In this document: positions 1-10,035 of the stretch, piece after piece
Position numbering within the stretch: the stretch's first letter is position 1
Layout: each line of letters opens with the position of its first letter
Origin: JACZWZ01 sp036478235
GTDB lineage: Bacteria > Actinomycetota > Acidimicrobiia > Spongiisociales > UBA11373
Direction: 5' to 3'
NCBI GenBank assembly: GCA_036478235.1
Contig: JAZGDZ010000101.1
Coordinates: 1-44,751, forward strand
DNA length: 44,751 bases
The notes under the pieces: model-generated
Databases searched by the model: none
Told to the model about the DNA's origin: nothing
The model's input: only the letters and a program-made list of their open reading frames with translations
Program-made: the position numbers and the translations under genes

Positions 1-198
1 GCCGGAGCCAAACCGGCCAGGCGCGCCACTCGCGAGGATCTCGGTTTCGTCACTCCTCGTGCAGGAATGGCGGGGCCGAGGACACCGCGAGTGGCGATGT
101 AGAACACAGCGCCGGCCGTAGGGCGGCTCAATCATGCGGAGGTGCTTCGGGGCCGAGTAGGACCCGAAGGCCGGAGCCAACTCTGGTCGTCGAGATGA
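1..198 (+). repeat. Structured intergenic repeat, divergent copy (end of one unit plus one long unit)
   Basis: Bases 1-12 match the terminal box (CCGGAGCCAAA) of a unit that starts left of the window. A further unit follows. Its right half, about 97-198, aligns base for base with the long units at 25699-25864 and 31985-32155: a GCC-rich hairpin, ATGCGGAGG, a CTTCGGG/CCCGAAG stem (145-151 with 163-169), then CCGGAGCCAA and GATGAG. Its left half differs: a perfect 10-bp stem of unrelated sequence (25-34 with 86-95) encloses a 51-nt loop where the other units have a short-loop stem. It lies at the 3' side of rluD but in the opposite orientation, so it may belong to a plus-strand gene left of the window. 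No gene was found in 1-223. Confidence 0.7.
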
Positions 199-223
199 GT
201 GACATGTATTGCTCAGCGGGCTC

Positions 224-1114
224 CTACCCAGAAGGTCCGAGGCCGACCAGTATCTCGGTGAGGTCGGGCGGCAGAGGTGAGCTGTGCTGCAGGGTGTCGC
301 CGGTCACCGGATGGGTCAGTTCGATGCGCGCCGAGTGCAGGAATAGCCGCTCACTCCCCTGCCCGCTCCCGTAGACCCGGTCTCCCGCCACGGGAAGACC
401 GATCGAGGCCATGTGAACTCGGATCTGGTGGGTCCTGCCGGTGTCGAGCGTGACCTCGAGGAGGGCCATACGGCTCCACGTCGATCCGACGCGGTAATGG
501 GTCACGGCGCGACGTCCCTCGGAATCGATGCGCATCCTCGTGGGACGACGCGGATCACGGCCGATGGGGGCATCGATCGTACCGGTCGGCGATGGCGGGT
601 TGCCCACGACGAGGCAGCCGTACCGCCGCGTGATCTTCCGTTTCTTCATCGCCTCCGTCAGTGCCCGGTAGGCCGCGGCATCGAGTGCCACGACCAGGAG
701 CCCACTGGTCTCGCGATCCAGGCGATGAACGATCCCCCACCTGTCCGCGGTGCCCACTCCTTCGATACCCGGCCAGCGGTGGAGCAAGCCCGCTGCCAGC
801 GTGCCCGATCTTCGTCCTGCCCCGGGATGGGTGATCACACCCGCCGGCTTGTCGATGATCGCCAGGTGGTCGTCTTCATAGAGGACCCCAAAAGGCACCG
901 CCTCGGCAACGAGCGGCGCCGCGCCGTCCACGATTTCACCCTCCAAGACCTGGCCGGTGGCGACCGATTGCCGCGGCACCACCCTGGTCCCGTCGACCGT
1001 GACCGCTCCGCCCTCGATGGCGCCGCGGGCCGCAGCCCGGCTCGACCCGCTGAGGCGGGCCAGCACCCGATCGGCCCGCTCGCCGTCCCACTCCTGCGGG
1101 ACAACCCACCTCAT
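224..1114 (-). CDS. rluD: RluA/RluD-family pseudouridine synthase
   Basis: Converts uridine to pseudouridine in structured RNA, most likely 23S rRNA (helix 69 if truly RluD). The protein is 296 aa. The N-terminal part, about residues 15-65, looks like an S4 RNA-binding domain (RADRVLARLSG, then GAVTVDGTRV). The catalytic domain carries the family motif HRLDRETSGLLVVA, whose Asp is the catalytic residue, and TGRTHQIRVHMASIGLPVAGD near the C-terminus. I chose the ATG that overlaps the lspA stop (ATGA); the frame stays open upstream but that stretch is not conserved. It is the last gene of the traR-lspA-rluD run, an order common in Gram-positive genomes. Whether it modifies helix 69 or another site cannot be told from sequence alone. 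Confidence 0.93.
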   Translation of the reverse strand: MRWVVPQEWDGERADRVLARLSGSSRAAARGAIEGGAVTVDGTRVVPRQSVATGQVLEGEIVDGAAPLVAEAVPFGVLYEDDHLAIIDKPAGVITHPGAGRRSGTLAAGLLHRWPGIEGVGTADRWGIVHRLDRETSGLLVVALDAAAYRALTEAMKKRKITRRYGCLVVGNPPSPTGTIDAPIGRDPRRPTRMRIDSEGRRAVTHYRVGSTWSRMALLEVTLDTGRTHQIRVHMASIGLPVAGDRVYGSGQGSERLFLHSARIELTHPVTGDTLQHSSPLPPDLTEILVGLGPSG

Positions 1115-1580
1115 CGCTTGACGAATGCGAACCAGAGCGCCAGGGCAGCTCCGACCGTTATCGCGGCGTCGGCCACGTTGAACGCGGGGAAGAATGAGAA
1201 ATCGACGAAATCCACGACTCCCCCATCGAGAAGGCCCTCTCCCCGAAACACCCGGTCCATCAGGTTCCCCAGGGCTCCGCCGAGCACGAGGCCCAGCGCC
1301 ACCGCCTCTCCACGGCGCTCGACGCGGCGGGCCACGAGAAAAATGAACACGGCAGCGGCGACGGCCACGAGCGCCACGATCGATCCGCGGCCGTCGAGCA
1401 GGCTGAATGCCGCCCCGAAGTTGGTCACGTAGCGCAGCTGGAAAAAGCCCTCGATCACGACGATCGGATCTCCCGGAAGCGTCTTGACGACCCACCATTT
1501 GACGAGCTGATCCACAGCCAGCACCGCCGCCCCCACCGCCAGCGAGAGCCGACGCGTGCTCAGTGCCGTGCTGCCGAGCA
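1111..1580 (-). CDS. lspA: Lipoprotein signal peptidase (signal peptidase II)
   Basis: A membrane aspartyl protease that cleaves the signal peptide of prolipoproteins after lipid attachment to the lipobox Cys. The protein is about 156 aa with four hydrophobic segments, the usual size and topology. Family signatures are visible: VDQLVKWW early, FGAAFSLLDGRG (the family's NxGxAF block, here TNFGAAF), GNLMDRVFRG, and VVDFVDFSFFPAFNVADAAI, whose Asp residues with that of GNLMDR form the catalytic dyad. The preferred start is the GTG at 1580, overlapping the end of the TraR/DksA gene by 21 bases; an ATG further upstream would lie inside that gene. It overlaps rluD by 4 bases. A likely substrate in this window is the lipoprotein at 34015-34470. 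Confidence 0.92.
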
Positions 1581-1934
1581 CTTCACGCAGAGCTTGGTGT
1601 AAGGGATCGCCTCGAGGCGAGCCACCGGGATCGCCGATCCGCACTCGACGCAGATCCCGTACGTGCCGTCGCCGAGACGCTCCAAAGCCTGCTCGGCTTG
1701 TGAGAGCAGGTCCGTCGCATTGCGGTGCAGTGAAAGCTCTTTCTCGATCTCGAACGCCAGCGAACCACCCTCGGCGGTGTTCGGGTCCGGGCTGCGCTCC
1801 GAAGACGTCTCGCTCAGCCGGAGGCGCTCCTGCTCCTCCTCGATCTCCTCAATGACCCCGACAAGACGCTCGCGCTCGGCCTCGAGCATCTTGCGGAAGC
1901 GCTTCAGTGTCGATTTTGCGAGAGTCCGTGCCAT
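1560..1934 (-). CDS. TraR/DksA-type zinc-finger protein
   Basis: A 124-aa protein of the TraR/DksA C4 zinc-finger family. The N-terminal two thirds is a charged helical hairpin (LEAERERLVGVIEEIEEEQE, then FEIEKELSLHRNATDLLSQ). The C-terminal zinc finger is CVECGSAIPVARLEAIPYTKLCVKC, with four Cys as CxxC-17-CxxC and the family's IP(Y/A)T..C spacing. In proteobacteria such proteins bind the RNA polymerase secondary channel; the role of the actinobacterial homologues next to lspA is less clear. The ATG at 1934 gives the right length and starts a Lys/Arg-rich region. It is the first gene of the traR-lspA-rluD run. Confidence 0.88.
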   Translation of the reverse strand: MARTLAKSTLKRFRKMLEAERERLVGVIEEIEEEQERLRLSETSSERSPDPNTAEGGSLAFEIEKELSLHRNATDLLSQAEQALERLGDGTYGICVECGSAIPVARLEAIPYTKLCVKCSAARH

Positions 1935-1972
1935 GGCTGCCTCCCCGAAGGCGAGCGACGATACCACGGGAT

Positions 1973-2417
1973 TCAGCGCCGGAGACGCCCCTCGGCTTCG
2001 TCTGCGGACAGGCCCAGGGCGATTGCCGCCTCCCCCGGGCCCACCCCGGATACGACGATCTGTTTGCGCCCGGACGCAGCACCCGCGACTAGTGCCCCCG
2101 ACCGGCAACGTTTGCCGCGTTCAGGACGTCCAGTGACGCCGCTGACTGTGTCCTCGTCCTCGACGCACAGCCCAGTGCGCCTTCGTCCTGCGTCCTTGTC
2201 AGAGGCGCCCCTGCCTCGCCCTCAACATCGCCAACGTCACCGGACAGGGCATTAGGGAACCGGTGGTGCCGCCGACCGCCTCGGCCACCAGGGCGGCGGC
2301 GGCCCTATTGGCTTTGCCGCCTTCGGGCGCAACGGAACCCTGACCTTGAGCGCCCCGCCGTGCGTTCCGACGACCCAGACGTGGACAAGGACGCTCTAAG
2401 TGAAGCTCGAACACGGG
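1973..2417 (-). pseudogene. Decayed DUF167 (YggU-type) gene
   Basis: Read on the minus strand, three frames carry pieces of one DUF167 protein in the right order. VFELHL is in one frame. VHVWVVGTHGGALKVRV follows in a second. APEGGKANRAAAALVAEAVGG returns to the first. After about 170 bases with no clear match, ALVAGAASGRKQIVVSGVG and a tail ending LSADEAEGRLRR-stop (1973-1975) lie in another frame. In the intact family the GGALKVRV, PPEGGKAN and LVSGATSRRK blocks are continuous in about 80-100 aa. Part of the intervening sequence reads RPERGK, like a second damaged copy of the central motif. Several frame breaks plus extra sequence argue for true decay rather than one sequencing error. Its place near traR, ileS, yggT and sepF fits where related genomes carry an intact copy. 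Confidence 0.65.
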
Positions 2418-2559
2418 CGGCAGTCTGGCACGGAGAATCGCCCCCGGCTGCTATCTTCTCGCGCCACAGTGACGACGGGGACGCGTCGTTCCGGGGCCGA
2501 GGTCGAGCAAGCCGGCAGCGAGCCGGTACATGGTGCGAGGCCGGTACCCCGGGCGGGGC

Positions 2560-2726
2560 GAACATCACCCCCGAGCCGCGAGCAGAACGGGCATTCGCCT
2601 CAGTAGATCTCGCCGGATCACCCGCCGATACGGGTATGAGAAGGGGTCGTGCTTCGACACGGCAAGCCGGGTGGTACCGCGGGCCACGCTCGTCCCGGCG
2701 GCGGAGAAAGCCGACCGAGGACCAAC
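2560..2726 (+). promoter_or_regulatory. T-box riboswitch in the ileS leader
   Basis: The conserved T-box sequence GGGTGGTACCGCGGG lies at 2669-2683, about 45 bases before the ileS ATG, and is followed by CTCGTCCC, a frequent downstream element. The bulge pairs with the 3' NCCA end of uncharged tRNA. ATC (isoleucine) triplets suited to be the specifier occur at 2609-2611 and 2619-2621, but I cannot decide which is used. No strong U-tract terminator follows and a Shine-Dalgarno-like GAGGA sits just before the start, so translational control, as known for actinobacterial ileS T-boxes, is more likely than transcriptional. The left boundary is approximate. A weak -10-like TATCTT occurs at 2452-2457. 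Confidence 0.85.
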
Positions 2727-5891
<3,165 letters not shown>

Positions 5892-6143
5892 TCAGCAGAC
5901 CACGCCCATGAGGAGGCTCAGCCCGATCAGCAGGATGATCGGGCTGAGATCGAGACCCATGCCCCCCATCCGCACCGGAGGGATGATGGCGCGCAACGGG
6001 GCCATTACCGGCTCGGTGACACCGCGCAATGAAGACCGAACCCTGGCGAGGGGATGGTCGTACGAAACCGGAATCCACTCGAGGACGATGCGCGCAACGA
6101 TGATGATCCAAGAGATCTGAAGCGCCAAGCAGAGGAAGGCCAC
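5892..6143 (-). CDS. YggT family membrane protein
   Basis: An 83-aa integral membrane protein with two hydrophobic segments (about residues 3-23 and 66-82) around a loop containing the family's typical PVMAPLRAIIPPVRMGGMGLDLSPI. YggT genes lie next to sepF in Gram-positive division clusters; the molecular role is not established, with osmotic or division-site functions proposed. It follows sepF by 8 bases and is the last gene of the dcw-linked minus-strand run. The 3' part of its coding sequence contains a perfect 13-bp hairpin (5917-5948) placed to terminate ileS transcripts from the other strand. Confidence 0.87.
   Translation of the reverse strand: MAFLCLALQISWIIIVARIVLEWIPVSYDHPLARVRSSLRGVTEPVMAPLRAIIPPVRMGGMGLDLSPIILLIGLSLLMGVVC
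5917..5948 (+). terminator. Hairpin terminator of ileS, embedded in the yggT coding region
   Basis: CTCAGCCCGATCA (5917-5929) pairs perfectly over 13 bp with 5936-5948 around the 6-base loop GCAGGA, 25 bases after the ileS stop. There is no T-tract, which is common for high-GC actinobacterial terminators. The same bases encode yggT residues in the LSPIILLIGLSL stretch on the opposite strand. The pairing is plain in the sequence; the terminator role is inferred. Confidence 0.6.
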
Positions 6144-6151
6144 GCCGGAAC

Positions 6152-6790
6152 TCAGCCTTCTTCAAGGCCCTGGTAGTACCCGAGCTCCCTGAGTCGACGT
6201 CGCTCGTCGCGGCTGAGGTTGATGTTGGCCGGGGTGACGAGGATCACACCCGAGCCGATCTTGCGCATCGAGCCACCGAGCGCGTATGTGAGGCCGCTGG
6301 CGAAGTCGACCAACCTCCTCACCATCGCCGGCTCGACCTTGCGAAGATCCAGCACGACCGGGATGTTCGCCCGAATGTGATCTGCCAGAAGCTGAGCGTC
6401 AGAATAGGAGGTGGCCTCGATGACCTCGGACTCGAGGTCCGTGTCCGACATGGTCCGCACCAGCGGAGCATCGGGGGGCCTGACCACGACCCCGGCCTCC
6501 GCCAGAGCGCCATCAGCCGAAGTGCGCCGGCGACCGGCCAGGGGCGGTTCGACGCGGCGGCCCTGCACCCCCGGGCTCGACTGGATGGGCTCGACGCGAC
6601 GTGGTGGGCTGCGACGCACCGCGACGTCGGGGCGATCGGTCTCCGTCACCGGGCGACGCTGAACGGACGGGCTGCGGCGAGCCGCCGACTCGGCCGCCTG
6701 CTGCGGCACGGGTGCCGCCGCGCCGTACGATCCGGGGTCGTCTTCGTCGACGAGTCCCAAATAGAACAGGGTTCTCTGCCAGATACCCAT
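6152..6790 (-). CDS. sepF: Cell division protein SepF
   Basis: A cytoplasmic protein that polymerises and tethers FtsZ to the membrane in bacteria lacking FtsA, as in actinobacteria. The 212-aa protein begins MGIWQRTLFYLGLVDEDD, an amphipathic membrane-binding helix followed by acidic residues. A long Pro/Arg-rich linker follows (about residues 25-115). The SepF core is near the C-terminus: ATSYSDAQLLADHIRANIPV, VLDLRKVEPAMVRRLVDFAS, then GLTYALGGSMRKIGSGVILV. The ATG at 6790 gives the expected N-terminal helix; the frame runs 33 bases further upstream without conserved sequence. Its probable partner is FtsZ at 8071-9168. Confidence 0.95.
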   Translation of the reverse strand: MGIWQRTLFYLGLVDEDDPGSYGAAAPVPQQAAESAARRSPSVQRRPVTETDRPDVAVRRSPPRRVEPIQSSPGVQGRRVEPPLAGRRRTSADGALAEAGVVVRPPDAPLVRTMSDTDLESEVIEATSYSDAQLLADHIRANIPVVLDLRKVEPAMVRRLVDFASGLTYALGGSMRKIGSGVILVTPANINLSRDERRRLRELGYYQGLEEG

Positions 6791-6797
6791 TGCGGGC

Positions 6798-7463
6798 TCA
6801 ACCTTCGCTTCGGACCGGACCAAAGATAGCCCGTCCGACCCTCAAGATCGTCGCACCCTCGGCAACGGCCGCCTCGAAGTCGTCGCTCATCCCCATCGAC
6901 AGTTCCCGTACGCCCGGGTGGTCGAGGGCGATCGAATCGCGCAACAGGCGGAGGCTCTCAAACCAGGGACGAGCCTCCTGCGGAGATGTGGGGCGCGGCG
7001 GCACGGTCATCAGGCCCCGCACAGCCAGCCCCGATTCGATGCACAGCTCCACGAGGGCGGCGGCTGAGGACGGAGAGATGCCGCCCTTTTGCGGTTCACC
7101 CCCGACGTTCACCTGTACGAGCACCGGCGGGATGACATCGGCGCCGCCCCAATACCCGGCCAGCTCGGCTCGATCTAGAGAGTGCAGGAGGTCGGTCACA
7201 GGACGCACCTTGCGCACCTTGTTGCCCTGGAGACGCCCCACGAAGTGCCACCGGACCCCATCGAACCGGCCGGCCCGAGCAACAATCGAGTCGGCGCGGG
7301 TCTCCCCCAGATCAGTCGCCCCGCCCGCCACGACCTCTTCGACTTCGGCATCCGAGGCGTATTTGGTCACGACCACCAGCGAGATCTCCCCCGGAGACCG
7401 GACCGCTCGCTGAGCCGCCTCGGCGATCCGCTCACGAACGGCGATCAGGCCGGTGTCAGCCAT
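6798..7463 (-). CDS. YggS/PROSC-type pyridoxal-phosphate homeostasis protein
   Basis: A single-domain PLP-binding TIM-barrel protein that buffers free pyridoxal phosphate; no enzymatic activity is known for the family. The 221-aa protein has the PLP lysine in LVVVTKYASDAEV, then FVGRLQGNKVRKV, LVQVNVGGEPQKGG, RGLMTVPP and LSMGMSDDFEAAVAEGATIL followed by RVGRAIFG, all family blocks in order. The ATG at 7463 (MADTG) overlaps the end of pgeF by 19 bases. It ends 7 bases before sepF, in the standard Gram-positive order ftsZ-pgeF-yggS-sepF-yggT. Confidence 0.94.
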   Translation of the reverse strand: MADTGLIAVRERIAEAAQRAVRSPGEISLVVVTKYASDAEVEEVVAGGATDLGETRADSIVARAGRFDGVRWHFVGRLQGNKVRKVRPVTDLLHSLDRAELAGYWGGADVIPPVLVQVNVGGEPQKGGISPSSAAALVELCIESGLAVRGLMTVPPRPTSPQEARPWFESLRLLRDSIALDHPGVRELSMGMSDDFEAAVAEGATILRVGRAIFGPVRSEG

Positions 7464-8074
7464 GCCACGCCGAACTGACGCAGTTTCGTACCGTTCCTGC
7501 GATGGGAGTTGAAGCGCTCGTCGTGATTGGTGCATGAGGCGACGTCGAACACCTCTACGTCATCGACTGCATCGGCGACGACGGCGGCGAGATCGACACT
7601 GTCCGTGCCCCAAGTCGTCGTCGCCGGATGGCTTGGGAAACGCTCCGCCACCTCGGGTCCCACCTCGAAGCAGCACGCCCGGATACCGGGCCCGATCACG
7701 ACTCGCTCCGCCGGATGCCCGGCCGCCGCCATCGCGGCCGCAGCGGCCTGGACCACTCCGGCCGCAGCCCCCCGCCAGCCGACGTGGGCTACACCGACGG
7801 CTTCCCGAGCCACCAGCACCACCGGCAGGCAGTCGGCTACAGACACGGCGACGGGAATGCCGCGGTTCACGGTGATAATCGCGTCGCCTTCGCCGATGTA
7901 CCCTGGCGCTGAGGCCTCTACGACGTCGGCTCCGTGCACCTGGTGAACCCAGGCCCACTCCGACGGAATTCCCAGGAAGTCGCTGACTGCGCGACGCGCC
8001 GCCGCGTCGGTGCGTGGATTGCCGTCTACGGCCGTCCCGAAGGCGGCCCCGGAGACTCCCTCCGGAAGGATCAT
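7445..8074 (-). CDS. pgeF: Peptidoglycan editing factor PgeF (YfiH, multicopper-polyphenol-oxidase fold)
   Basis: The family is reported to be a purine nucleoside-acting enzyme fold and, in E. coli, to correct mis-incorporation at the second position of the peptidoglycan stem peptide. The 209-aa protein shows the metal-site residues in WVHQVHGADVV, ADCLPVVLVA, AHVGWRGAAAGVV and GPGIRACCFEVG. Cys and His of these blocks form the zinc site. The length is somewhat shorter than the usual 240-260 aa, mostly at the N-terminus. Its ATG overlaps the ftsZ stop by 4 bases, indicating translational coupling in the division operon. Confidence 0.92.
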   Translation of the reverse strand: MILPEGVSGAAFGTAVDGNPRTDAAARRAVSDFLGIPSEWAWVHQVHGADVVEASAPGYIGEGDAIITVNRGIPVAVSVADCLPVVLVAREAVGVAHVGWRGAAAGVVQAAAAAMAAAGHPAERVVIGPGIRACCFEVGPEVAERFPSHPATTTWGTDSVDLAAVVADAVDDVEVFDVASCTNHDERFNSHRRNGTKLRQFGVAWLTPA

Positions 8075-9168
8075 CCCCTCAGGAAGTCCGGGATGTCGAC
8101 GTCGAAGGGATCGCCTTCGTTCTCTTCGCCCGCCTGCTCGCGATCGGGCTTGTCGGGCTTGGGCGGCCCGCCGATCTCGGTCGAAGGCGCGGTGAGGCGG
8201 GGTCGGTCGGAAGTGAGCCCGAAACCAGCCGCGATCACCGTGACCCTCATCTCATCGCCCATCGAGTCGTCCACCGTCGCCCCGAAGATCACGTTGGCGT
8301 CGGGATCGCAGTGCTCGGCGATCACCGTGGCGGCGGCGTTTACCTCGTGAAGGCTCATTGCCGACGGACCCGCCACCGACAGCAGCACGCCGCGAGCGCC
8401 TTGAACCGACATCTCGAGCATCGGACTGGAGATCGCCTTCTCGGCCGCTTGTGTCGCCCGACCCTCGCCCGTCGCCTGGCCGATGCCCATGACCGCCGTT
8501 CCGGCTCCCAACATGACCGACTTCACATCGGCGAAGTCGACGTTGATCAACCCCGGCGTCGTGATGAGGTCGGTGATCCCGCCCACACCCTGGAGCAGGA
8601 TCTCATCGGCCAGGTGGAAGGCGTCCACCATCGGAAGGCTCTGGTCGGAGAACTCGAGGAGCCGCTGGTTGGGAATCACGATCAGGGTGTCCACCGCACC
8701 GCGGATTGCCTGAATTCCCTGTTCTGCCTGCACCGAGCGGCGGCGTCCCTCGAAACCGAATGGTCGGGTGACCACGGCTACGGTGAGCGCCCCGATGCTG
8801 CGGGCTATCTCGGCCACGATCGGAGCGCCGCCGGTTCCCGTTCCCCCACCCTCGCCGGCGGTGATGAAGACCATGTCGGCACCGCGCATTGCGTCCTCGA
8901 TCTCCTCGCGGTGTGCCTCGCCGGCGGCTCGCCCGATCTCTGGATCGGCTCCTGCCCCGAGCCCCCGGGTCAGTTCTCGGCCGATGTCGAGCTTGATGTC
9001 GGCGTCGGACATCAGAAGCGCCTGAGCGTCGGTGTTGATGGCGACGAACTCCACGCCGCGCAGGCCGGATTCGATCATCCGGTTCACGGCATTGACGCCG
9101 CCTCCACCCACGCCGACCACCTTGATCACGGCGAGGTAACTCTGAAGACCGGGACCCGAGGTCATCAT
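8071..9168 (-). CDS. ftsZ: Cell division protein FtsZ
   Basis: A tubulin-like GTPase that forms the division ring. The 365-aa protein has the N-terminal IKVVGVGGGGVNAVNRMIE block, the tubulin signature GEGGGTGTGGAP, and the T7-loop region with GLINVDFADVKSVM. After the GTPase domain (to about residue 320) comes a short charged linker and the conserved C-terminal peptide DPFDVDIPDFLRG, the docking site for SepF and other partners. A GAGGAG Shine-Dalgarno lies 8 bases before the ATG at 9168. The gap of 135 bases to ftsQ contains a 17-bp palindrome (9264-9280), so ftsZ may have its own promoter in addition to read-through. Confidence 0.97.
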   Translation of the reverse strand: MMTSGPGLQSYLAVIKVVGVGGGGVNAVNRMIESGLRGVEFVAINTDAQALLMSDADIKLDIGRELTRGLGAGADPEIGRAAGEAHREEIEDAMRGADMVFITAGEGGGTGTGGAPIVAEIARSIGALTVAVVTRPFGFEGRRRSVQAEQGIQAIRGAVDTLIVIPNQRLLEFSDQSLPMVDAFHLADEILLQGVGGITDLITTPGLINVDFADVKSVMLGAGTAVMGIGQATGEGRATQAAEKAISSPMLEMSVQGARGVLLSVAGPSAMSLHEVNAAATVIAEHCDPDANVIFGATVDDSMGDEMRVTVIAAGFGLTSDRPRLTAPSTEIGGPPKPDKPDREQAGEENEGDPFDVDIPDFLRG

Positions 9169-9263
9169 CCGATCAACTCCTCGTAGCTGTGCGCACGGAC
9201 CCCGTAGGCACCGCCGCTTGCGCCGGCGCTGGAGCCGCTGCCACCAGTTTAGCGACCCTCAAG

Positions 9264-9280
9264 CCGAACATCATGTTCGG
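9264..9280. promoter_or_regulatory. Palindrome upstream of ftsZ (candidate operator)
   Basis: CCGAACAT-C-ATGTTCGG is a perfect 8-bp inverted repeat around one base, between ftsQ and ftsZ and about 96 bases before the ftsZ ATG. It resembles the actinobacterial LexA box (CGAAC-N4-GTTCG) but has 5 central bases, so it does not match exactly. It could be a protein-binding dyad or part of a short hairpin at the ftsQ 3' end. Only the symmetry is certain. Confidence 0.4.
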
Positions 9281-9303
9281 GCATCCTCAGTCTCGACCTC
9301 AAC

Positions 9304-10035
9304 TCAAGACTCGGTCGGCACAACGGCAGGGCGAAGCGGCGAGCTCACATCGATAATCGAACCCGCCGGAAGGTCCTCTGACAGCATCGCCCGCAGCGTC
9401 CGGCCCTTGTCGGCCAGGTCGATCGGGTGGCCCAGCCGAACGGCATGCCCGAACGCCTCGGTCCACAGTTCGGCACCGCGCATCTCCAGGGTGAGCAAGT
9501 CGCCGATGTCGTCCGCCAGCACAAGCGCCATCTCCACGACCTCATGCCAGGCCGGATCAGACGGCAGTTCGCCGGGCATTCGGTCGGGGAAGGCCAGCGC
9601 CGCTCGGAGCAGGCCCTGGCCGGGTTCCAAGGCCTGCTCGATGACCGTCCCGTCGCGCGCCACCAGCATCCACTGCCGGGTCCCCTCGATCCAGACCAGG
9701 GGATTGTGCTCGACCACCTCTACCAGGATGCGATCTGGCCACAGGCGGCTGACCCGCGCGTCGAGAACCCAAGGATCGGAGGCCACGGCCCGCTCCACCT
9801 CCTCGGTGTCGACCCACAGGAGGAGCGCTCCGGGCCCGAGTCCGGTGCCGGCGACCGCCTGGGCGACGTCGGTGCGGTCCGATCCGACGATCTCGATCGT
9901 ATCGACCGCCAGCAACGGCGAATGCAATAGGCCGAGGATCCCAACGCCCAGAAAGATCAGCACCAGCCATGGCCACCGGCGCGGTCTCTGCGGCCCTACT
10001 CGATCACCAAGCGCTGCGGCGCGGCGTCGGCTCAC
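9304..10035 (-). CDS. ftsQ: Cell division protein FtsQ (DivIB-like)
   Basis: A bitopic divisome protein that links FtsL/FtsB to the septal synthase. The 243-aa protein has a short basic cytoplasmic tail, one transmembrane segment (about residues 22-40, WLVLIFLGVGILGLL) and an extracellular POTRA domain starting VDTIEIVGSDRTD, with a typical LWPDRILVEVVEHNPLVWI stretch. The GTG start overlaps the murB stop (GTGA). It is followed by ftsZ after a 135-base gap. Confidence 0.9.
   Translation of the reverse strand: MSRRRAAALGDRVGPQRPRRWPWLVLIFLGVGILGLLHSPLLAVDTIEIVGSDRTDVAQAVAGTGLGPGALLLWVDTEEVERAVASDPWVLDARVSRLWPDRILVEVVEHNPLVWIEGTRQWMLVARDGTVIEQALEPGQGLLRAALAFPDRMPGELPSDPAWHEVVEMALVLADDIGDLLTLEMRGAELWTEAFGHAVRLGHPIDLADKGRTLRAMLSEDLPAGSIIDVSSPLRPAVVPTES

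Noticed and set aside
9264..9280. LexA (SOS) box upstream of ftsZ
   Set aside because: The half sites fit but the spacing is five, not four, bases; kept only as an unspecified palindrome.
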